Notes: generated by a model from the sequence alone, not told the origin. Positions 12,470-25,035 are shown, counted from the stretch's first letter. The stretch: 64,000 nt of DNA from Cristatella mucedo (GCA_009760855.2 WPIO01000065.1:1645001-1709000); one strand, 5' to 3'. Numbers and translations: made by a program.

Positions 12470-12720
12470 TCGCGATGCAAGTTGGAGTTAAGTTTCAGGC
12501 TTTGGGAGCATATGAACTAAAGGCACGGTCTTCAAAGGATTTGAGGTTTGTACGACGTATATAGGTAAACAATTTGATTACGAAAAGCGAGTGATGCTTC
12601 GTCAGATGGGGAGTAGATCGGATTGGTAGGCTGGAGCCAAAGAACGAAGGGACCTAAAAATGAGTGACCGAACATTGGCAGACAACTAAGAGGTTGGCGT
12701 GCAAATTCAAGGTTTGTTTT
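12470..12720 (-). mobile_element. Decayed LINE ORF2 C-terminal fragment
   Basis: On the minus strand the translation holds GHSFLGPFVLWLQP, followed by a degenerate Tyr/Ser region. This matches the same segment in the better copy at 62450. Stops and frameshifts make it non-coding today. Confidence 0.65.
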
Positions 12721-13189
12721 GTAATTGTGAAATTTTTGGAGTCCCACGGATAACTGCAATACAGCTGCCGTTTACACAATAAACATAAGAACACTACGGT
12801 TTTGATTTCAAATCATTCAGAATGGAATTATATGCAGTTTCGCTTAAGATACAACTGAGTGTCAAATTAAAAAAAACCAACATAAAATACCTTAATTATT
12901 AATATCTATTTAAGCCAGCATCCCTTAAAATTATTTTTTGAAAGCTTTTGTCCAGCGAATTTTTGTCGGGTTACCAGTGAAGATGACTACTCCTCCATTC
13001 GTTTGGTAGGCAATGGGTTTTGGGAGAAAGAGAGAAGCCTTTGCTGGTGGCGTCGGTTATGGTTCAGGAAGTAAGCAATTTCAGTCATTTCTCGGCAACA
13101 GTTCAACGGCCAAGCGTGTCATTAGAAACTAGGTTTCTCGGACAATAAATTAGCTGTTTCATTCCTTCCCTGAAGACCGTTGGCGACAG

Positions 13190-13512
13190 AAGCATTAGGT
13201 CTGCAGGTCTTAGACTGTGGAACTCGCTTCCACAATTCTTATGCATCGACAACTACTCTCCTGCTGCCAACTATGGCTCATGCTTTCCAGCCGTCCTGAG
13301 CTGCTACTTCCATGTCACTCACTAACTCAACTACTCTTCTGACTCTGCTATGGTTCCCACTTTCTCTTTGTTGCATGAGATGAGGTCTTGTGGCTATCGA
13401 ATGCGTACCGAAGGTCGCTTAGGCCATGAATGTGCTATGCAAAACTTTCCGGTGTAACATGCACATAGTCTTTGTGGCTTTGTGTAGTTACAGACGGAGG
13501 TGCATTACATTA
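13190..13512 (+). mobile_element. LINE 3' fragment, sister of 12035-12450
   Basis: It repeats the 12035-12450 element at visibly high similarity over about 300 bases, and ends in the same TTTGTGGCTTTGTG tail plus ATTACATTA. The two sit in the same orientation in one intron. Confidence 0.7.
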
Positions 13513-13639
13513 GGCAATTCACTGCTGCAATATTTCTTGTAGTCGTATTGGGCTGGTTTACTGGGGGGGGGGGGTACTCAGGCACAGGACTGTGCTACAC
13601 AGACTTACACATGCTGGCAGTTTTGCTGCCTCTGGCCAG

Positions 13640-13706
13640 GCAATCCCACCAGTGACAGTATCCATCATTCAACCAGTAGACGGTATCAAACTTAGGATCT
13701 TGGACG
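13640..13706 (+). CDS. Exon 4 (possible): ectodomain
   Basis: There are 22 codons after a GGCCAG acceptor, starting in phase 0 to match exon 3 and ending phase 1 at a GTATCC donor. The peptide IPPVTVSIIQPVDGIKLRIL alternates hydrophobic and polar residues like two beta strands. The exon is short, so chance is a real alternative. Confidence 0.45.
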
Positions 13707-13955
13707 GTATCCCTCAGCCTAATGCTTGCATGGCCCGTGGAAAACCGTCGACCAATGGCATGCTGCTGGCTGTTTTGTTTGCTTCCAATTGTTGATTCTG
13801 CTGTTGAATGCTATTTAGTTGTGCACACCCCACGATGGCAGGCTTGTACGATTGATCATAGCGACGGCCGCAGCAAGCCCATGGCCATGCAATCGCTGTC
13901 AATTCGTTCTCTCTTCTTAATATTTGCAATAACTGGCCACGGCTACCAGCTGCAG

Positions 13956-13986
13956 TCTTCTCAGTGTGGGAGCTCGAAAACCGCTC
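13956..13986 (+). CDS. Candidate mini-exon bridging phases
   Basis: A CTGCAG acceptor is followed by FSVWELENRS and a weak GTGTTT donor. It would enter in phase 1 and leave in phase 2, exactly what is needed between the exons at 13640 and 19798. Its shortness and poor donor keep this speculative. Confidence 0.22.
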
Positions 13987-14347
13987 GTGTTTATGCAGTG
14001 ACATTCAATGACTCTGCCTCGACTTGAGACGAATGCAGGTGCAATCAGTGGATGCCGTGGCTGGGAATGTGGGCAGCAACAACAGCAGCAGCAGTTAGGC
14101 TTGACGGGTTAGTTCTAGTCATTGGGCTGGCTTTACTTCCATTGAAGCTCTTTCTATCCATCCACACTACCTCTCCCATCCAGGAATCAACCGAAAGCCA
14201 GCCACCAGCTGCTACTCTGCTCTGATGAGCAGCATAGGTAACCTTAGTAGCTCGGCGAAGGAATGAAGTGCAACTTAAGCAGTCTTTCTAGGCTAGGTTC
14301 ATTTCTGCTAGAGCATCCACTCGAGCCTCTGCCAGCATGCAGTTAAG

Positions 14348-14520
14348 TAAAGGTGAAGGTCAGCTGATCTAGCAGCCTCATTTGTATAGCAGCTAAAAAG
14401 AGCCCTAACGGCCAGCACCTATAACCTCGCGCAGTCGGCAACCGAGGAATTGAGCCTCGAGTTGCCGGCTCCAGGTCACGAACCCACAGCCTGGACCGTG
14501 GAGTGCGAGCATCGTCACTG
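14348..14520 (-). mobile_element. tRNA-like SINE, family A
   Basis: This is a reverse-orientation copy. The plus strand reads AGGTCAGCTGATCTAGCAGC, then CCCTAACGGCC, then a box-B complement near 14470-14490 (CACGAACCCACAGCC). Confidence 0.75.
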
Positions 14521-15846
14521 CTTGGGTAAAGAGTCGTGAGAGAGCTCTTCTACGCGAGTTAGTCGGCTGGTGTGCAGCGGATGCACTGCACTTGAAGCAA
14601 GAGTACTTTATCCTTCGAAGCCTACCCATACCCCGGCAGCAGGGCTGAGCCTGATCCAGTACCCGGTGCCGGTCAAGCCACCTCTTGCAGTCTAGCGATC
14701 CCGACATGGCTGGAGCTCGGAAGGTGTTGCTGCTACAGTCCAGCTTGCCGAAAATCCGGCAGTCCGCCTCAGACCCCGCCTGCCTCATCAGGGCCCATCC
14801 TCCAGCTGCTCGTAGCATCGGCTGCAGCTGTATCGGGGCTGCAGACTCTTTGCTCAGTCATCCGGCGATAATCGTGAGCTTCTTTCTCATTTGTTGCCAC
14901 TACTTTGGAGTTATAGCCTTCTTAAAAGGCAGCCAATGAGGTGAGCTGGCTACCCGGACTAAATCGGAGATTTGAATGATGTGGGTTGTGGCAGAGCTGG
15001 AGACATGCCGATTTGGTAGCCTCTGATCACTGCCGGCTTTGGCCAGCTGCAAGTGTAAGCCAAAATGAAGCCATCTTAGTCGTGTCCACTCCCCACACGA
15101 CCAGAGGGTACGTAGTGTTTCTTCTGATGGCTGAGTGCTTCTATTTCCACCATAATCTTCCTCTCTCAAAGCATGCTACCTCTTGCTGTCCCTGCACCTA
15201 TCCAGATGTGGAATGGGCTTGTCCTTTTTAAGGTCACGACCTCAGCCATCTAGTGATACAGCCACTTAGACAGGCTGTGGGGGGCACATGCCTCCTACAG
15301 CCTGGCTTAGCCAATCACGGGCTTCCTTCTATTCACCTACCTCGACCCCCCCCCCGACCTTTGACGAAATTATGTCCTATTTCCACTCGAATAAACACTG
15401 TGACTTTGTGCTACAATTTTCATAAATTGCAGGTCTTGCCCTTACATGAAAATGTTGCTAGTCTTGTCCCCTATATACAAATAGCTAGTCGTCCTGCCCC
15501 AGATAAAAATTCTGGCTCTGCCACTGCAGTGATGTCATATGTTTTAGCTAGTGCTGCATATTTTACATGTGTATAGAAGGGTAGATTTATGATGAAGACA
15601 ACATACCAATAATATTTTCTATGATATAAACTATTATTTTTGTATTAGTGACATTACGGATTTGATTTTTAATAAACCACTAGGCATTCATCGGTCTGCT
15701 AGTGCCTCTACATGCCTCGCTTTGCCATCGTCCCTAGAATGAGAGGGCTCAAGATCTAGGCGATGCTACTGTGGGCTGTAAAATCTGGAGTGATGAGACT
15801 TTGACGATCCTCAAGTGCCTGTATATCGATATTTCTTTATGTTTAC

Positions 15847-15876
15847 AGGTGTGTGTGTGTGTGTGTGTGTGTGTGT
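15847..15876. repeat. (GT)n microsatellite
   Basis: A short GT run in the intron. Nothing else was recognised between 14940 and 16780 apart from a trace of LINE tail near 15890. Confidence 0.9.
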
Positions 15877-16779
15877 TTAGATGTATCTGTCAGTAACTCC
15901 ATAAAACCACAAGACTAAGCGGATGCTGTGCTGTAGAGTCTTCTATGGTGCACTCAGAGCCAAAGTGACTTTAACTGTGCATTCGATAGCTAACTATCTT
16001 CATCACATGCAGCAAAGAAAAAGGGAGGAACGTAGCTGGGTCAGTATGACAGTCAACGAAGTAAATAAGAAAGGCTAGGATAGAAATTGCAGCATATTGC
16101 TTCCTGGAAATTAAATAGCCGAGTTGGCAATTGCTGACAAGTTCATTATTGCATGACAATTCATAAGTGAGTTTGACAATCTAGGGCTTAACGGTCTTTA
16201 AGGGAAGGATATACAAATAGCTGTTTATAATTCTGAGAGAACCGGACCGTAAGAGGAGGCTGATACGGCTGTAGCAGCTCAGCTAGGTATGAAGTTGTCA
16301 CCGAGGTATTAGGCTCTTAATGATTTACGATATATCGTGAAAGCCATTTGGACACGGTCCCACGGTAAACCCCATTTCGACAGAGCTTTTTTCATACCAC
16401 CCCACGGTGTCCAGTTAGTAAATACTTACCTATGGCTAAATACCTACTAAATACCTTCGGCTAAACCAAAGTTGTACAATTGCAGTATCATGGGCAAGAG
16501 CTCGGTTCAGATGTTGTTTTGCTGGATGTGTGACTATTACCACCTTCTCCCCTACCCTCCGGGATTGCCCTGTGAGACATCTCCAGTCATGGTCCACAGA
16601 TGCTAGTGCTGAGTGGCACCAAGTGCAGTGACGCAGATCACTGCAGAACGATCTGCGCATACGTTTTGCCAATCTGGCCGAAGCTTTGAAGGCTTGCTAG
16701 CCTGGTCGGTGATAGGTATCAACTGAATAACTGATAGGCTTAACGTTCGGCAAACATATCTGGCTGTTAGAAGCTAGCT

Positions 16780-18530
16780 CACGATAGGATCTTTGTGGGT
16801 CGTACCAATCTATTATTGCCAGCCAAGTCTAGCTTTTATAAAGACATGGTGGTCTCCATGATGCAAAATCCAAAAATGTTGATGCCGACCGTCAGGTATC
16901 TCGTTAACCATTCCTTGGTCACCACATTACGTAGCAATATTTGTAGCACCTTGCAGATAATTTTTCTAGTTTTTTTGTCAGCCGGATAGGTACGATCAGA
17001 GAGTCCACCCCAAGGTAACATTCCCACTAGACTTCTCACCTGCCGTTCCTTGCTGTACCTCAGTGTCTACCTTCAAAATGCCACTCCAGACCTCATCTCG
17101 AGCTTCCTCTAGCAGTCTAATAACATTACTAGCACTTAGACTCATTCTAAGTGTTCTCCCTCTAGAAGCATATATTACTGCTGCTCTGCACAAGTAGCAC
17201 AAGTAGCGTATGCTCCCACAGTTATATATTACATAATGTTATATGTTACATAATGCTCCCACAGTTCATGCTTCCTTCAAACAAGTTGTTAAAGTTGGCC
17301 CCTAATTAAGAAGTCAACACTAAACACAGAAACTTCAAGCAACTTCCCCCAGTCTCCCGATGACCATTCTTATAAAAAATACTGGACTGAGTAGTGGCAG
17401 ACTAGCTAAACTCTTGCGAAACAATTTCAAGCCTAGCTAGTAAGTTCCACTTTAAGCTCGAGAGCTGATCACTCCGCGGAGTCAGCACTATTGTGAATGT
17501 ATTGCAACCTTCTCAAGAATCTGACTTAGGAAAGGTCTCTCTGCTAGTCCTGCTGAATCTATCGGCAGCGTATGATGCTATTGATCAGCCTCCCAGTCCT
17601 TCTTGAACTCTTCCTATCATCTCGCCTGACCATCATTGGCACTGCTGTGAATGGTTGAGGCCCTATCACATTAAGAAAATTCCAGAATGAACTCTCAAAA
17701 TGAGTTTGGCGAGCAAACCTTCTTAGAATCTGCATGAAATGTGAGTGAGTGTCCTGTTCCATAATTGATTTTCACTTGATGACCATGTCAGCCCCACACA
17801 CGAGTTTGTTTGCTATCAGCAACATGCAATTGCAAAAATCGGGTCAGCTTAGACAAAGATACTACAACCAAGCTGGTACAAGCATTTGTGACATCCCGAC
17901 TAGACTTCTGTGACTCGTTACTCGTAGGTATTATGCCTTTTTCAATTTGCTTGCACTTGGTACAAAGCTCTACAGCTAAGCTTGTGGGTGGCAAACTTTG
18001 CAAATTTTACATCGCACCACTTCTCACCGGCCTACCCTGACTTCAACCAGGGTATCGACTTTAAGATTGTATCACATCGACTTTAAGATTGTATCACTCA
18101 CTTTCATGTCCCTGCATTATCCTGCTCCTGCCTACGCTTCCATACCACTTCAGGCCATGCATTATACCCACCCGCCCACCCTCTCCTTCTGACTTCAAGT
18201 CATTCAGTGTTGCCTCTAACCAACCTCAAGTCCTTTACAGGACCGTGCCTTCTATTCGTATGCACCCAAAGCCCGAATTCCGTTTTGCCCATCACGATAT
18301 TTCTTGGCACGGCAGCATTTAAATTGGAGTTAGCTGCTCACCTGTTCGGAGCAGCAGCATTTTCTCTGCCGGCCCCAGTGGTCCTTTCGGTTCTTGTGAC
18401 TTCATGTGACACCACTCTCTGCATGCTGTTACTAACCAGCTGACTTGCTTGCTTTCCAGCATTTGATGAGCACCTAAAAAAAGAGGTTTAGTTCTCTTAG
18501 GATGCTGTACACATATTATTATTATCTTAC
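16780..18530 (+). mobile_element. Decayed LINE, reverse transcriptase region to 3' tail
   Basis: Translating across several stops gives a recognisable L2/CR1-type ORF2 order. Near 17330 the remnants read FKQLPPVS and PFL.KILD.VVAD.LNS. At 17540 comes SLLVLLNLSAAYDAIDQ, the catalytic-domain motif that contains the first aspartates. At 17880 comes QAFVTSRLDFCDSLLVG, and the tail ends in AGTTCTCTTAGGATGC with ATT repeats. It is the longest LINE remnant in the window. Because of frameshifts and stops it cannot encode an active protein. Confidence 0.8.
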
Positions 18531-19259
18531 AGCAGTTGTTATCTAGTGTCGGGAGGGGGAGGTGAAGCGAGACAGAGCAGCCGAGTCTCTTGGAGTCGCA
18601 GCATGGCTGATCTATCCTGGCTGCTTGCTGGGTGGGTGGGTATCGCCCTCTGCTGTAGCCCAGCCCAGGCTGTCGCATGTGTGCTGGCTTGTCGTCTGTA
18701 TCTTGCCTGCTACAGCCTTCTAGTGGCCGTGTTGCTGCAACGTGGCTGCCTCTGCTTGCAAGCTAGCACACTCCAGCACAAAGCTGCAAATTGAGACAGG
18801 TGCCTCCCATAGACGTTCAGTCAACCAAGGTTCTGGCAAGGAAACCCAGTTCCCCCCAGCCGTGTTGGGTGATCATGCGTCTGTCCTATCAGGGATTGAA
18901 TATCCTCATTATCAAGTGGAGAAGCTGGCAACACTTGTCTCACACACATCGAGGCATGAAATCATGCTGATGACTGTGACTAATAGCCATCTTATTTGTC
19001 GGCCACTACTAATCACCCTCCGAGATAATTAGTACAGCCAATAGTACCCACACTCCTCTGTTGCCGGCTGCCATCTACATCGATTGATCTACATCGATCT
19101 TTGTGTTGTGACAGTTATTGATGGTTTGCCTAAATCAGCTAGGCTGTGCTTTAAGCCGGCATTTTTCGGCATTTTACTGACTTGGGTTTTGAAAAAATCG
19201 ATATACGGTTCCGAGTTCACAAAGAGAGAAGAGAACAAGTGGGACAAGACGTTAGTAGT

Positions 19260-19275
19260 ATTATTATTATTATTA
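19260..19275. repeat. (ATT)n short tract
   Basis: A short ATT run at 19260-19275. The surrounding 18530-19797 holds no other element or exon I can support. Confidence 0.5.
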
Positions 19276-19797
19276 GAAGTATTCGATTAAAAAGCTACTT
19301 GCATGTAGGTGAAAAGAATGTGGCCTGATGATGTCAGGCTCTTCTTGATGCCATCAGCCAACCGCATGAGGAGATCGGTGAAATAAGCTTACACCGTCGC
19401 AATTGCATCTTCAGAAGTTGCTGACCCTACGAAATTGGCAGGTGCTTGAGATGCTGCACGCTCCCTAAAAATGGCTACGGTGCAGAGGAGGACCTTACAT
19501 GGAGAGTCGTTCTTGGCAATCGCTGACTGCAGGTCGAGTTTTGCATTTGAATCTCAAGGCTCTGGAGTTTTTTTAAACTAGTGACTCTATGTGAGTGCTG
19601 AACACGTGCAGTAGCTCTATTTGCTGTCAGTAGTCTGCCTAGAAGCCTTCTTTATAATCGGTTTTCTAGTGCAGGCTATCTCGAGAGCAGATCCATCTTG
19701 TTGCATTGGCATAGGTTGCTTAAACGATGAAAAGTAAAGTTATTTCAAGTGGTACCGACTGTCTAGCACTTAAGGCATTTCTGCAAATCTTAATTAG

Positions 19798-19888
19798 CTG
19801 TCCGTCACTCTGGCTGCCTGAAGAATATCCATCGAAGCATTCTTTTGTCATGCCCGGAGGCAGCTCCATCCGTCCAATCCTTTGCATC
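19798..19888 (+). CDS. Exon: juxtamembrane ectodomain
   Basis: An acceptor TTAATTAG is followed by 30 codons, entering in phase 2 and leaving in phase 0 at a consensus GTGAGT donor. The peptide is CPSLWLPEEYPSKHSFVMPG, then GSSIRPILCI. Two cysteines and the next exon's membrane span place it just outside the membrane. The phase match to 20165 and the strong donor support it. Confidence 0.65.
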
Positions 19889-20164
19889 GTGAGTGTTCCA
19901 GAACGGGTCCTGACTGCCGACATTTCAGAGGCTTAAGGTTTTCTCAAGCATGCCTGTGGCCCGGATGCTGGCTGGCCAATGCATGTTTATTTTAACTTTG
20001 TGTGCCTAGAATTCAGGCGGCTGGTGGCTGCCTCGACTTCAGCATCTTGAGCATCGAATATCTCGCGCAAGTCATAATATCTGTGGCTGGGACTTTCGTG
20101 CCTGAAGCCCTACCGCATGCAAATCTTTGCTTTTGCACAAAACGCTGGCATGCCTTCGTCGTAG

Positions 20165-20354
20165 GATGCCGACAGCGCCCAGGAGGCTCGCTCGAGTACT
20201 GCCCCGGTTATAATCGGAAGCAGCGTGGCCGGCGGAGTGCTCGTCTTGAGCATCTTTGCCATAATTGTCGTTGTGGCAATCAAGAAGAACGACTGTTGCA
20301 GCAGCAGGGCTTCCAAAGAGGCTACGGCAGACGATGGTGGTGCTAAAGGAGACG
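20165..20354 (+). CDS. Exon: first membrane span and start of cytoplasmic region
   Basis: There are 63 codons after a GTCGTAG acceptor, phase 0 in and phase 1 out at GTGAGA. The order is a hydrophilic stalk DADSAQEARSSTAP, then a 22-residue span VIIGSSVAGGVLVLSIFAII, then VVVAIKKNDCCSS. The GxxxAGG-type small residues resemble single-pass receptor spans. The Lys-Lys and a possible palmitoylation Cys-Cys pair straight after it indicate outside-to-inside orientation. The remainder is Ser/Asp/Lys-rich. This is one of the clearest exons of the locus. Confidence 0.85.
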
Positions 20355-20615
20355 GTGAGAGCTCTTCGAAGAAGAGCAGTGAGCCGCGCGGAGCATGCGC
20401 CGCAGCGCGAATAGGCCGACGCATGCCGGCTCTCGCGCGCCACTCTCACGCACCCCGGTGCGATTGGTGATTCGGTGGCTCGTTGTCTTCTTGTGCCCAT
20501 TTGTCGGCATGGCCACGCTCTCGATTCTTATTCAAAACGGTGCCACTTTTTGAACGATGCAGGTTAGGCAGTGCAGAAATAATAATAGGAACACATTCCC
20601 CTCGCGTGCTCGCAG

Positions 20616-20693
20616 GCTCTCACCTGCCGCTCGGTAGCTCGTGGTCCGAGGAAAATGATGAGAGCAGCTGCCAGTCGACGGCCGATGGTCAAG
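20616..20693 (+). CDS. Exon: cytoplasmic Ser/Glu segment
   Basis: The acceptor is GCTCGCAG and the donor GTAAAG. The exon enters and leaves in phase 1, in agreement with its neighbours. The 26 residues include LPLGSSWSEENDESSCQST, a low-complexity acidic/serine stretch typical of a cytoplasmic tail. The donor dinucleotide is the first base pair of a SINE (see 20694). Confidence 0.75.
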
Positions 20694-20850
20694 GTAAAGG
20701 TCGGCTGATTTAGAAGCATCATTTGTGCGGCAGCAGGAAAGTCTTAGCAGCTATCATTTCCTGCTTACAGTGGATTATAGAGGATTGCCGATGGGTGACT
20801 CAAACCCACAGATTGGATCTTGAAGGGGGAGAGGGGTGCGGTTCGGTTGC
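20694..20850 (-). mobile_element. tRNA-like SINE, family A, abutting a splice donor
   Basis: The plus strand begins GTAAAGGTCGGCTGATTTAG. This is the complement of the family's 3' end (AAATCAGCTAGCCTTTAC in the 10095 copy). The body complement and a box-B complement, GTGACTCAAACCCACAG, follow. Its first bases supply the GTAAAG donor of the preceding exon. Confidence 0.7.
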
Positions 20851-20904
20851 TTCGAGCATTGAGGCAGCTAGAGAAAGTCTTGCCCGTCTAAGGAATGGGC
20901 AACA

Positions 20905-21035
20905 ATTGCTGCTCTGATTTGACCCTGAGTTGAGGTGCTCGCCTTTGATGACCAGGGTCGTGGGCTCGAGCCGTGTAGCATCTGTACAACGGCTGAAGGA
21001 TAAAGATCAAATGCTCTTAGGTCGCCATGCTAACG
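20905..21035 (+). mobile_element. tRNA-like SINE, family B
   Basis: A box-B-like GTCGTGGGCTCGAGCCGTG is followed by a short degenerate LINE-like tail (CTCTTAGGTCGCCATGC). The same head is seen at 5030 and 22636. Confidence 0.6.
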
Positions 21036-21371
21036 AAGTATATTTTTCTGAACGTTGCACCTTGGCAGGCCTTTCTTTTTTGAGTTGTTACTCATCTCGA
21101 TCTAATGGTGAAACTGAGCGAGCGCGCAGCGATGCACAACTGCCACGGACCCAAGTGTCCCTTAGGGCTTAGGGTAGCCGAACTGATATGGCCCTGTGCT
21201 GCAGAGACAGGCCAAAGTCGAATTTTGGAACATGAATTGCCTATCACCCGTTTTGCCAGGAGATGATAGTTCAAGTGTCAGTCGGCCCAGTGATGGCGTG
21301 AACCCCAAAAGCAAACCAGGCGGCGGCTTTTTTGTGCAGCCGAGGCGCGTCCTACGGCTGGTAAGCCGTGA

Positions 21372-21535
21372 TGGCTCACTATGCAAGGCGGTTGCTTTCC
21401 ACGACCTCGGCTCCGATGTCGTGGGTTTGAATCCTGTGGTGGGCGATCCTTTATCGCTGCTGCAAGTGGCGGAGATAGCCGTAAAGGCTCTTCTGTTGCT
21501 ATGCTAAAGAGGCTGTGAAATCAGCTAGTATTTGT
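21372..21535 (+). mobile_element. tRNA-like SINE, family A
   Basis: A box-A-like start near 21372 leads to a box B, GTGGGTTTGAATCCTGTGG, then the body TTTATCGCTGCTGCAAGTGG and an end AAATCAGCTAGTATTTG. It is among the better preserved copies. Confidence 0.8.
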
Positions 21536-22016
21536 TAAGGCTGACCAGAAGGCAGGGGCTGCTGGTTTGCTGCCACGAGTGTCGAGTTTGTTCTGTTCTC
21601 GAAACTCGTGCCCTCTGTGGTCGTGGGCTTCGCATTGTGGGTGCCCCCTCGGCTGTTCTCATCCTCGTTTCCATGGTCACTGCTTTTGCCGCCCCCTCAG
21701 CTTTGGCATGTGTGTGTGTGTCAGTGTGTGCTGAGTGCGATGAATAGCTCCGGTAGGCAGCCTCATTGGCTCCATGCTCTCGTGGGACTGGACAACCTCT
21801 CATCTGGCTTTGCCTTCCGTCAACTGCTGCCGTGCGGTCGGTGTGTTTGCACGTCTATGAAATACTTATTGACCTATTGACAAACATTTGGGCTTTCAAC
21901 TTACTGTATGCTGAGGTTCGGGAAGGGCTCTCTCTTCCCAATTTGCTGTTTTCTCACCAAATCGGCCAGGCACTTGTTTAAGTGCCAGCAGTAACGTGCA
22001 TGCACGACTGTGCCAG

Positions 22017-22019
<3 letters not shown>

Positions 22020-22052
<33 letters not shown>

Positions 22053-22132
22053 CACGTTCACGCGTGCATCAATATTTATATGTGTATGGAAGATGTGGGA
22101 GGAGTAGAAGGGCATGAGACTCAGAGAGATGG

Positions 22133-22188
<56 letters not shown>

Positions 22189-22190
22189 GG

Positions 22191-22221
<31 letters not shown>

Positions 22222-22300
22222 TGCATGAGTCAGAGACAAACAAGAAAAAGGAGGCAACAAGAGCACAAGTGTGTGTGTGTGTGTGTGTTTGTGTGTGTGC
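22020..22300. repeat. Compound (GT)n/(GA)n/(AGAC)n microsatellite
   Basis: GT at 22020-22050, GA-rich at 22130-22168, five AGAC units near 22168-22188, GA to 22217 and GT at 22268-22299. It gives rise to spurious open frames on both strands. Confidence 0.95.
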
Positions 22301-22506
22301 ACGCGATTGCAGGTGAGACAAGGTGATCTGTCTGGTGAAAAAAGTTCGAAGCCAGTTGGATCCGAATACAAGACTCGAGAATCCGAATTCCGATTGCCAT
22401 GTGAACCTGTAACACTGGAGTGAACCTGTGTCATGTGAACCTGTAACAGTGGAGTCAAATTTGTTTACTGCATCTCTTTCTGCACGTTGCTCAGCGTTAA
22501 ACATCG

Positions 22507-22775
<269 letters not shown>

Positions 22776-23949
22776 CACATTCACGTATGCATTCCCATAG
22801 ACATGAGATACCGTTGAGGCAATGAAGTGGCTGAGTCTCTAGCGACTGCCGCTGCATCTGGTGCATAACCGGCGGTGGTGTGCTACGCCTGTGACGTCAG
22901 GGTGTCAGAGCTCTTGCTTGGCTCCTAGTCGCACTAATAAATGCACGAACAGAGCTTGTATAGATAGCACCACTTGTAATGTGGCAGCTCCAAGCGTCAT
23001 AAACCAGAACATGCTCCCCAAACCTAACATTTGGTTTTTACTTTGTAGTTTCTCAGCAGTCTAAATTTCCAGCGATAGCTCAATGGGCCGAAAATGTTGG
23101 TTTAAATCTACCTTGAAATGGACTGCATTTACTTCCAAGAAATTGCGAAGCACGGGTTTGGGTTTCCCTGCTCTGCACTGGGCTTGCTAGTATTGGCTAA
23201 ATCCGACCTCGGTGCTAGATGTAGCGTAGGTAAAGCTGAAGTAAAAGGTAAAGCTTTCGTATTTCCTTGACCTTCTGCAATTATATAAGCGATCAAAAGT
23301 CTGCCGAGCCAATGGCCTGATTTATATAGTGGCAGGTTAGCCTTGGCAGCTGTCGCTCTGCTTGCTCTGGTGCCCTCGGGAGAGTGAGTGTGAAACCATA
23401 AGCCTTGTCTTGATTTTGGTGAAATTCAGGAGACATGTGAATAACCATAGGTGCAAACCGTGATTTTATGGAATGCTAATTAACTCGGTGTATGGATTTC
23501 TAATGCACCCCCTCGAACTCCGGCAGCCAAAATCCGGGCGGGATGGGAAACCCGAAGTTTAAATTGATCGGCCATCCAGCCTGTCATTTCAGGCAGCTGC
23601 CCGTGTTCATTGCCCTTCATAGCCAGTTCGAGATTCGAGGTGGCATGCAGCCCTGGCTGATCCCGACCGTCCTGCAGGCCAGCTGGCCAGTAGCTCGGCC
23701 AGTAGTCGGTTCGACCTGTGTCTACCACTCAAGCAGAGCCTGCAGGAACATTTGCTAAAGACAGCCACTGCAGGCTGTTTGCAGCACCCGTCATCCTGCC
23801 TGTCCACCGGTTCGCGCAAGTCGCTGCAGAGATGAGCCCGACTTCTACGTGCTAGCCTTGATGTGTGCTGTTGCATGCGTTGAGAATCGTCTGTACTGTA
23901 CCGTCGTAGCCTGAACCCCTTAAACCTGTGTTGCCATCATGGGTTTCAG

Positions 23950-24014
23950 CCTTGAATAATAGAGCAAATGAAGCAGATGAATATGACGGCACCATCTACC
24001 CGGACAGCATCTTT
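23950..24014 (+). CDS. Exon: cytoplasmic tyrosine-containing segment
   Basis: A GTTTCAG acceptor and a consensus GTGAGT donor bound 22 residues, phase 1 in and phase 0 out. The peptide ALNNRANEADEYDGTIYPDS ends in IF. Two tyrosines in an acidic context could be phosphorylation sites, but this is inference. The phase agrees on both sides. Nothing else codes between 21535 and here apart from the repeats listed. Confidence 0.65.
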
Positions 24015-24599
24015 GTGAGTAGCGATTCTTGTGCACTTTGCAGAGCAAATCAGGGCTGGCAGTGCTCTGCCCAGATGCCTAGATGCTCACACTTGGCAGC
24101 AACTTCGTTTGCGTTGCCAATGAGCTGCACTCATTTTAGGGCACTCAGCAGGATAATGCATCGCATGATGAATCGACCTTGAATCTGAGCATGTTGCTAG
24201 CCGAGCAGGCTGCAGAGGGACACAGTTACCGGCACACTGTCAGCAACTTGTCCACCGACCGGGTAGGTGAAAGCTAGCAAGGGGCTGGCTAAAATGAAAG
24301 AGAACTGATGGTCGATGCTGGTCGCGCAACAATATCGAAATTGCAAGGTAGCCAAATTGATGGATGCACTAGCTGTAATAAATCTCTGCATTGCCATGCC
24401 TCGGTAACACGATTATATTATAAATGTTGCAGCAATGCCATTTATGCATGCTTAAAATTGTTATGGCTAATGACAGCACTGGCTGCTATTAAGATTCCTG
24501 TGTGTGTGTGTGTGTGCACGTGTGTAAATACTCTGCAGATGTATATAAATATAGTTTTTGTAACTCAAGGCTTATGCCATACTCTCAAGAGCAATCTCT

Positions 24600-25035
24600 G
24601 TTGCAGGTAACACTACCTAGCGATTTTGATGGCCCGGACCACGATGTGTTGTGTAACTTATGCTCCCAAAGCGTGGAACTCACTTCCGACTTCCGTCACG
24701 ACATTCCCTGACCTGACCACATTTAAAAAGGAATTAAAATCGTACCTATTTATCACAGCATTTAGTGGGTCCCTGTGATTTGTCCTTTATGTGCTTATGC
24801 ATGCTGACACAGTGCATGCTGCTACTAACCACACTGGCATGATGACCCTGTGCACGTCACCCCTAACCATGTTATTGTTGTTATTTATCAAAGCATGCTA
24901 CCACTAACCATCCGATTTTGTTACCTTTGCAGCAAATATAAAGCACCTAGAAAGAGATTGAGTTATCTAACCTCTTGAGTTCTCTAAATTGTACTTTGTC
25001 AAGTGTGTTGTTATTATTATTTTTATTATTATTAA
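24600..25035 (+). mobile_element. LINE 3' fragment
   Basis: It holds the remnant CTCCCAAAGCGTGGAACTCA (SQSVELT or PKAWNS in frame), then TTTAGTGGGTCCCTGTGA and GCAAATATAAAGCACC. It ends in AGAGATTGAG plus ATT repeats at 25010-25033. It is the same 3' end as the copies at 57750 and 62580. The following stretch 25035-26300 shows no exon or element I can support. Confidence 0.8.

Noticed and set aside
16436..16672. Minus-strand frame with Cys/His residues resembling a small zinc-binding protein
   Set aside because: Short, no start or splice context, and adjacent to LINE debris.
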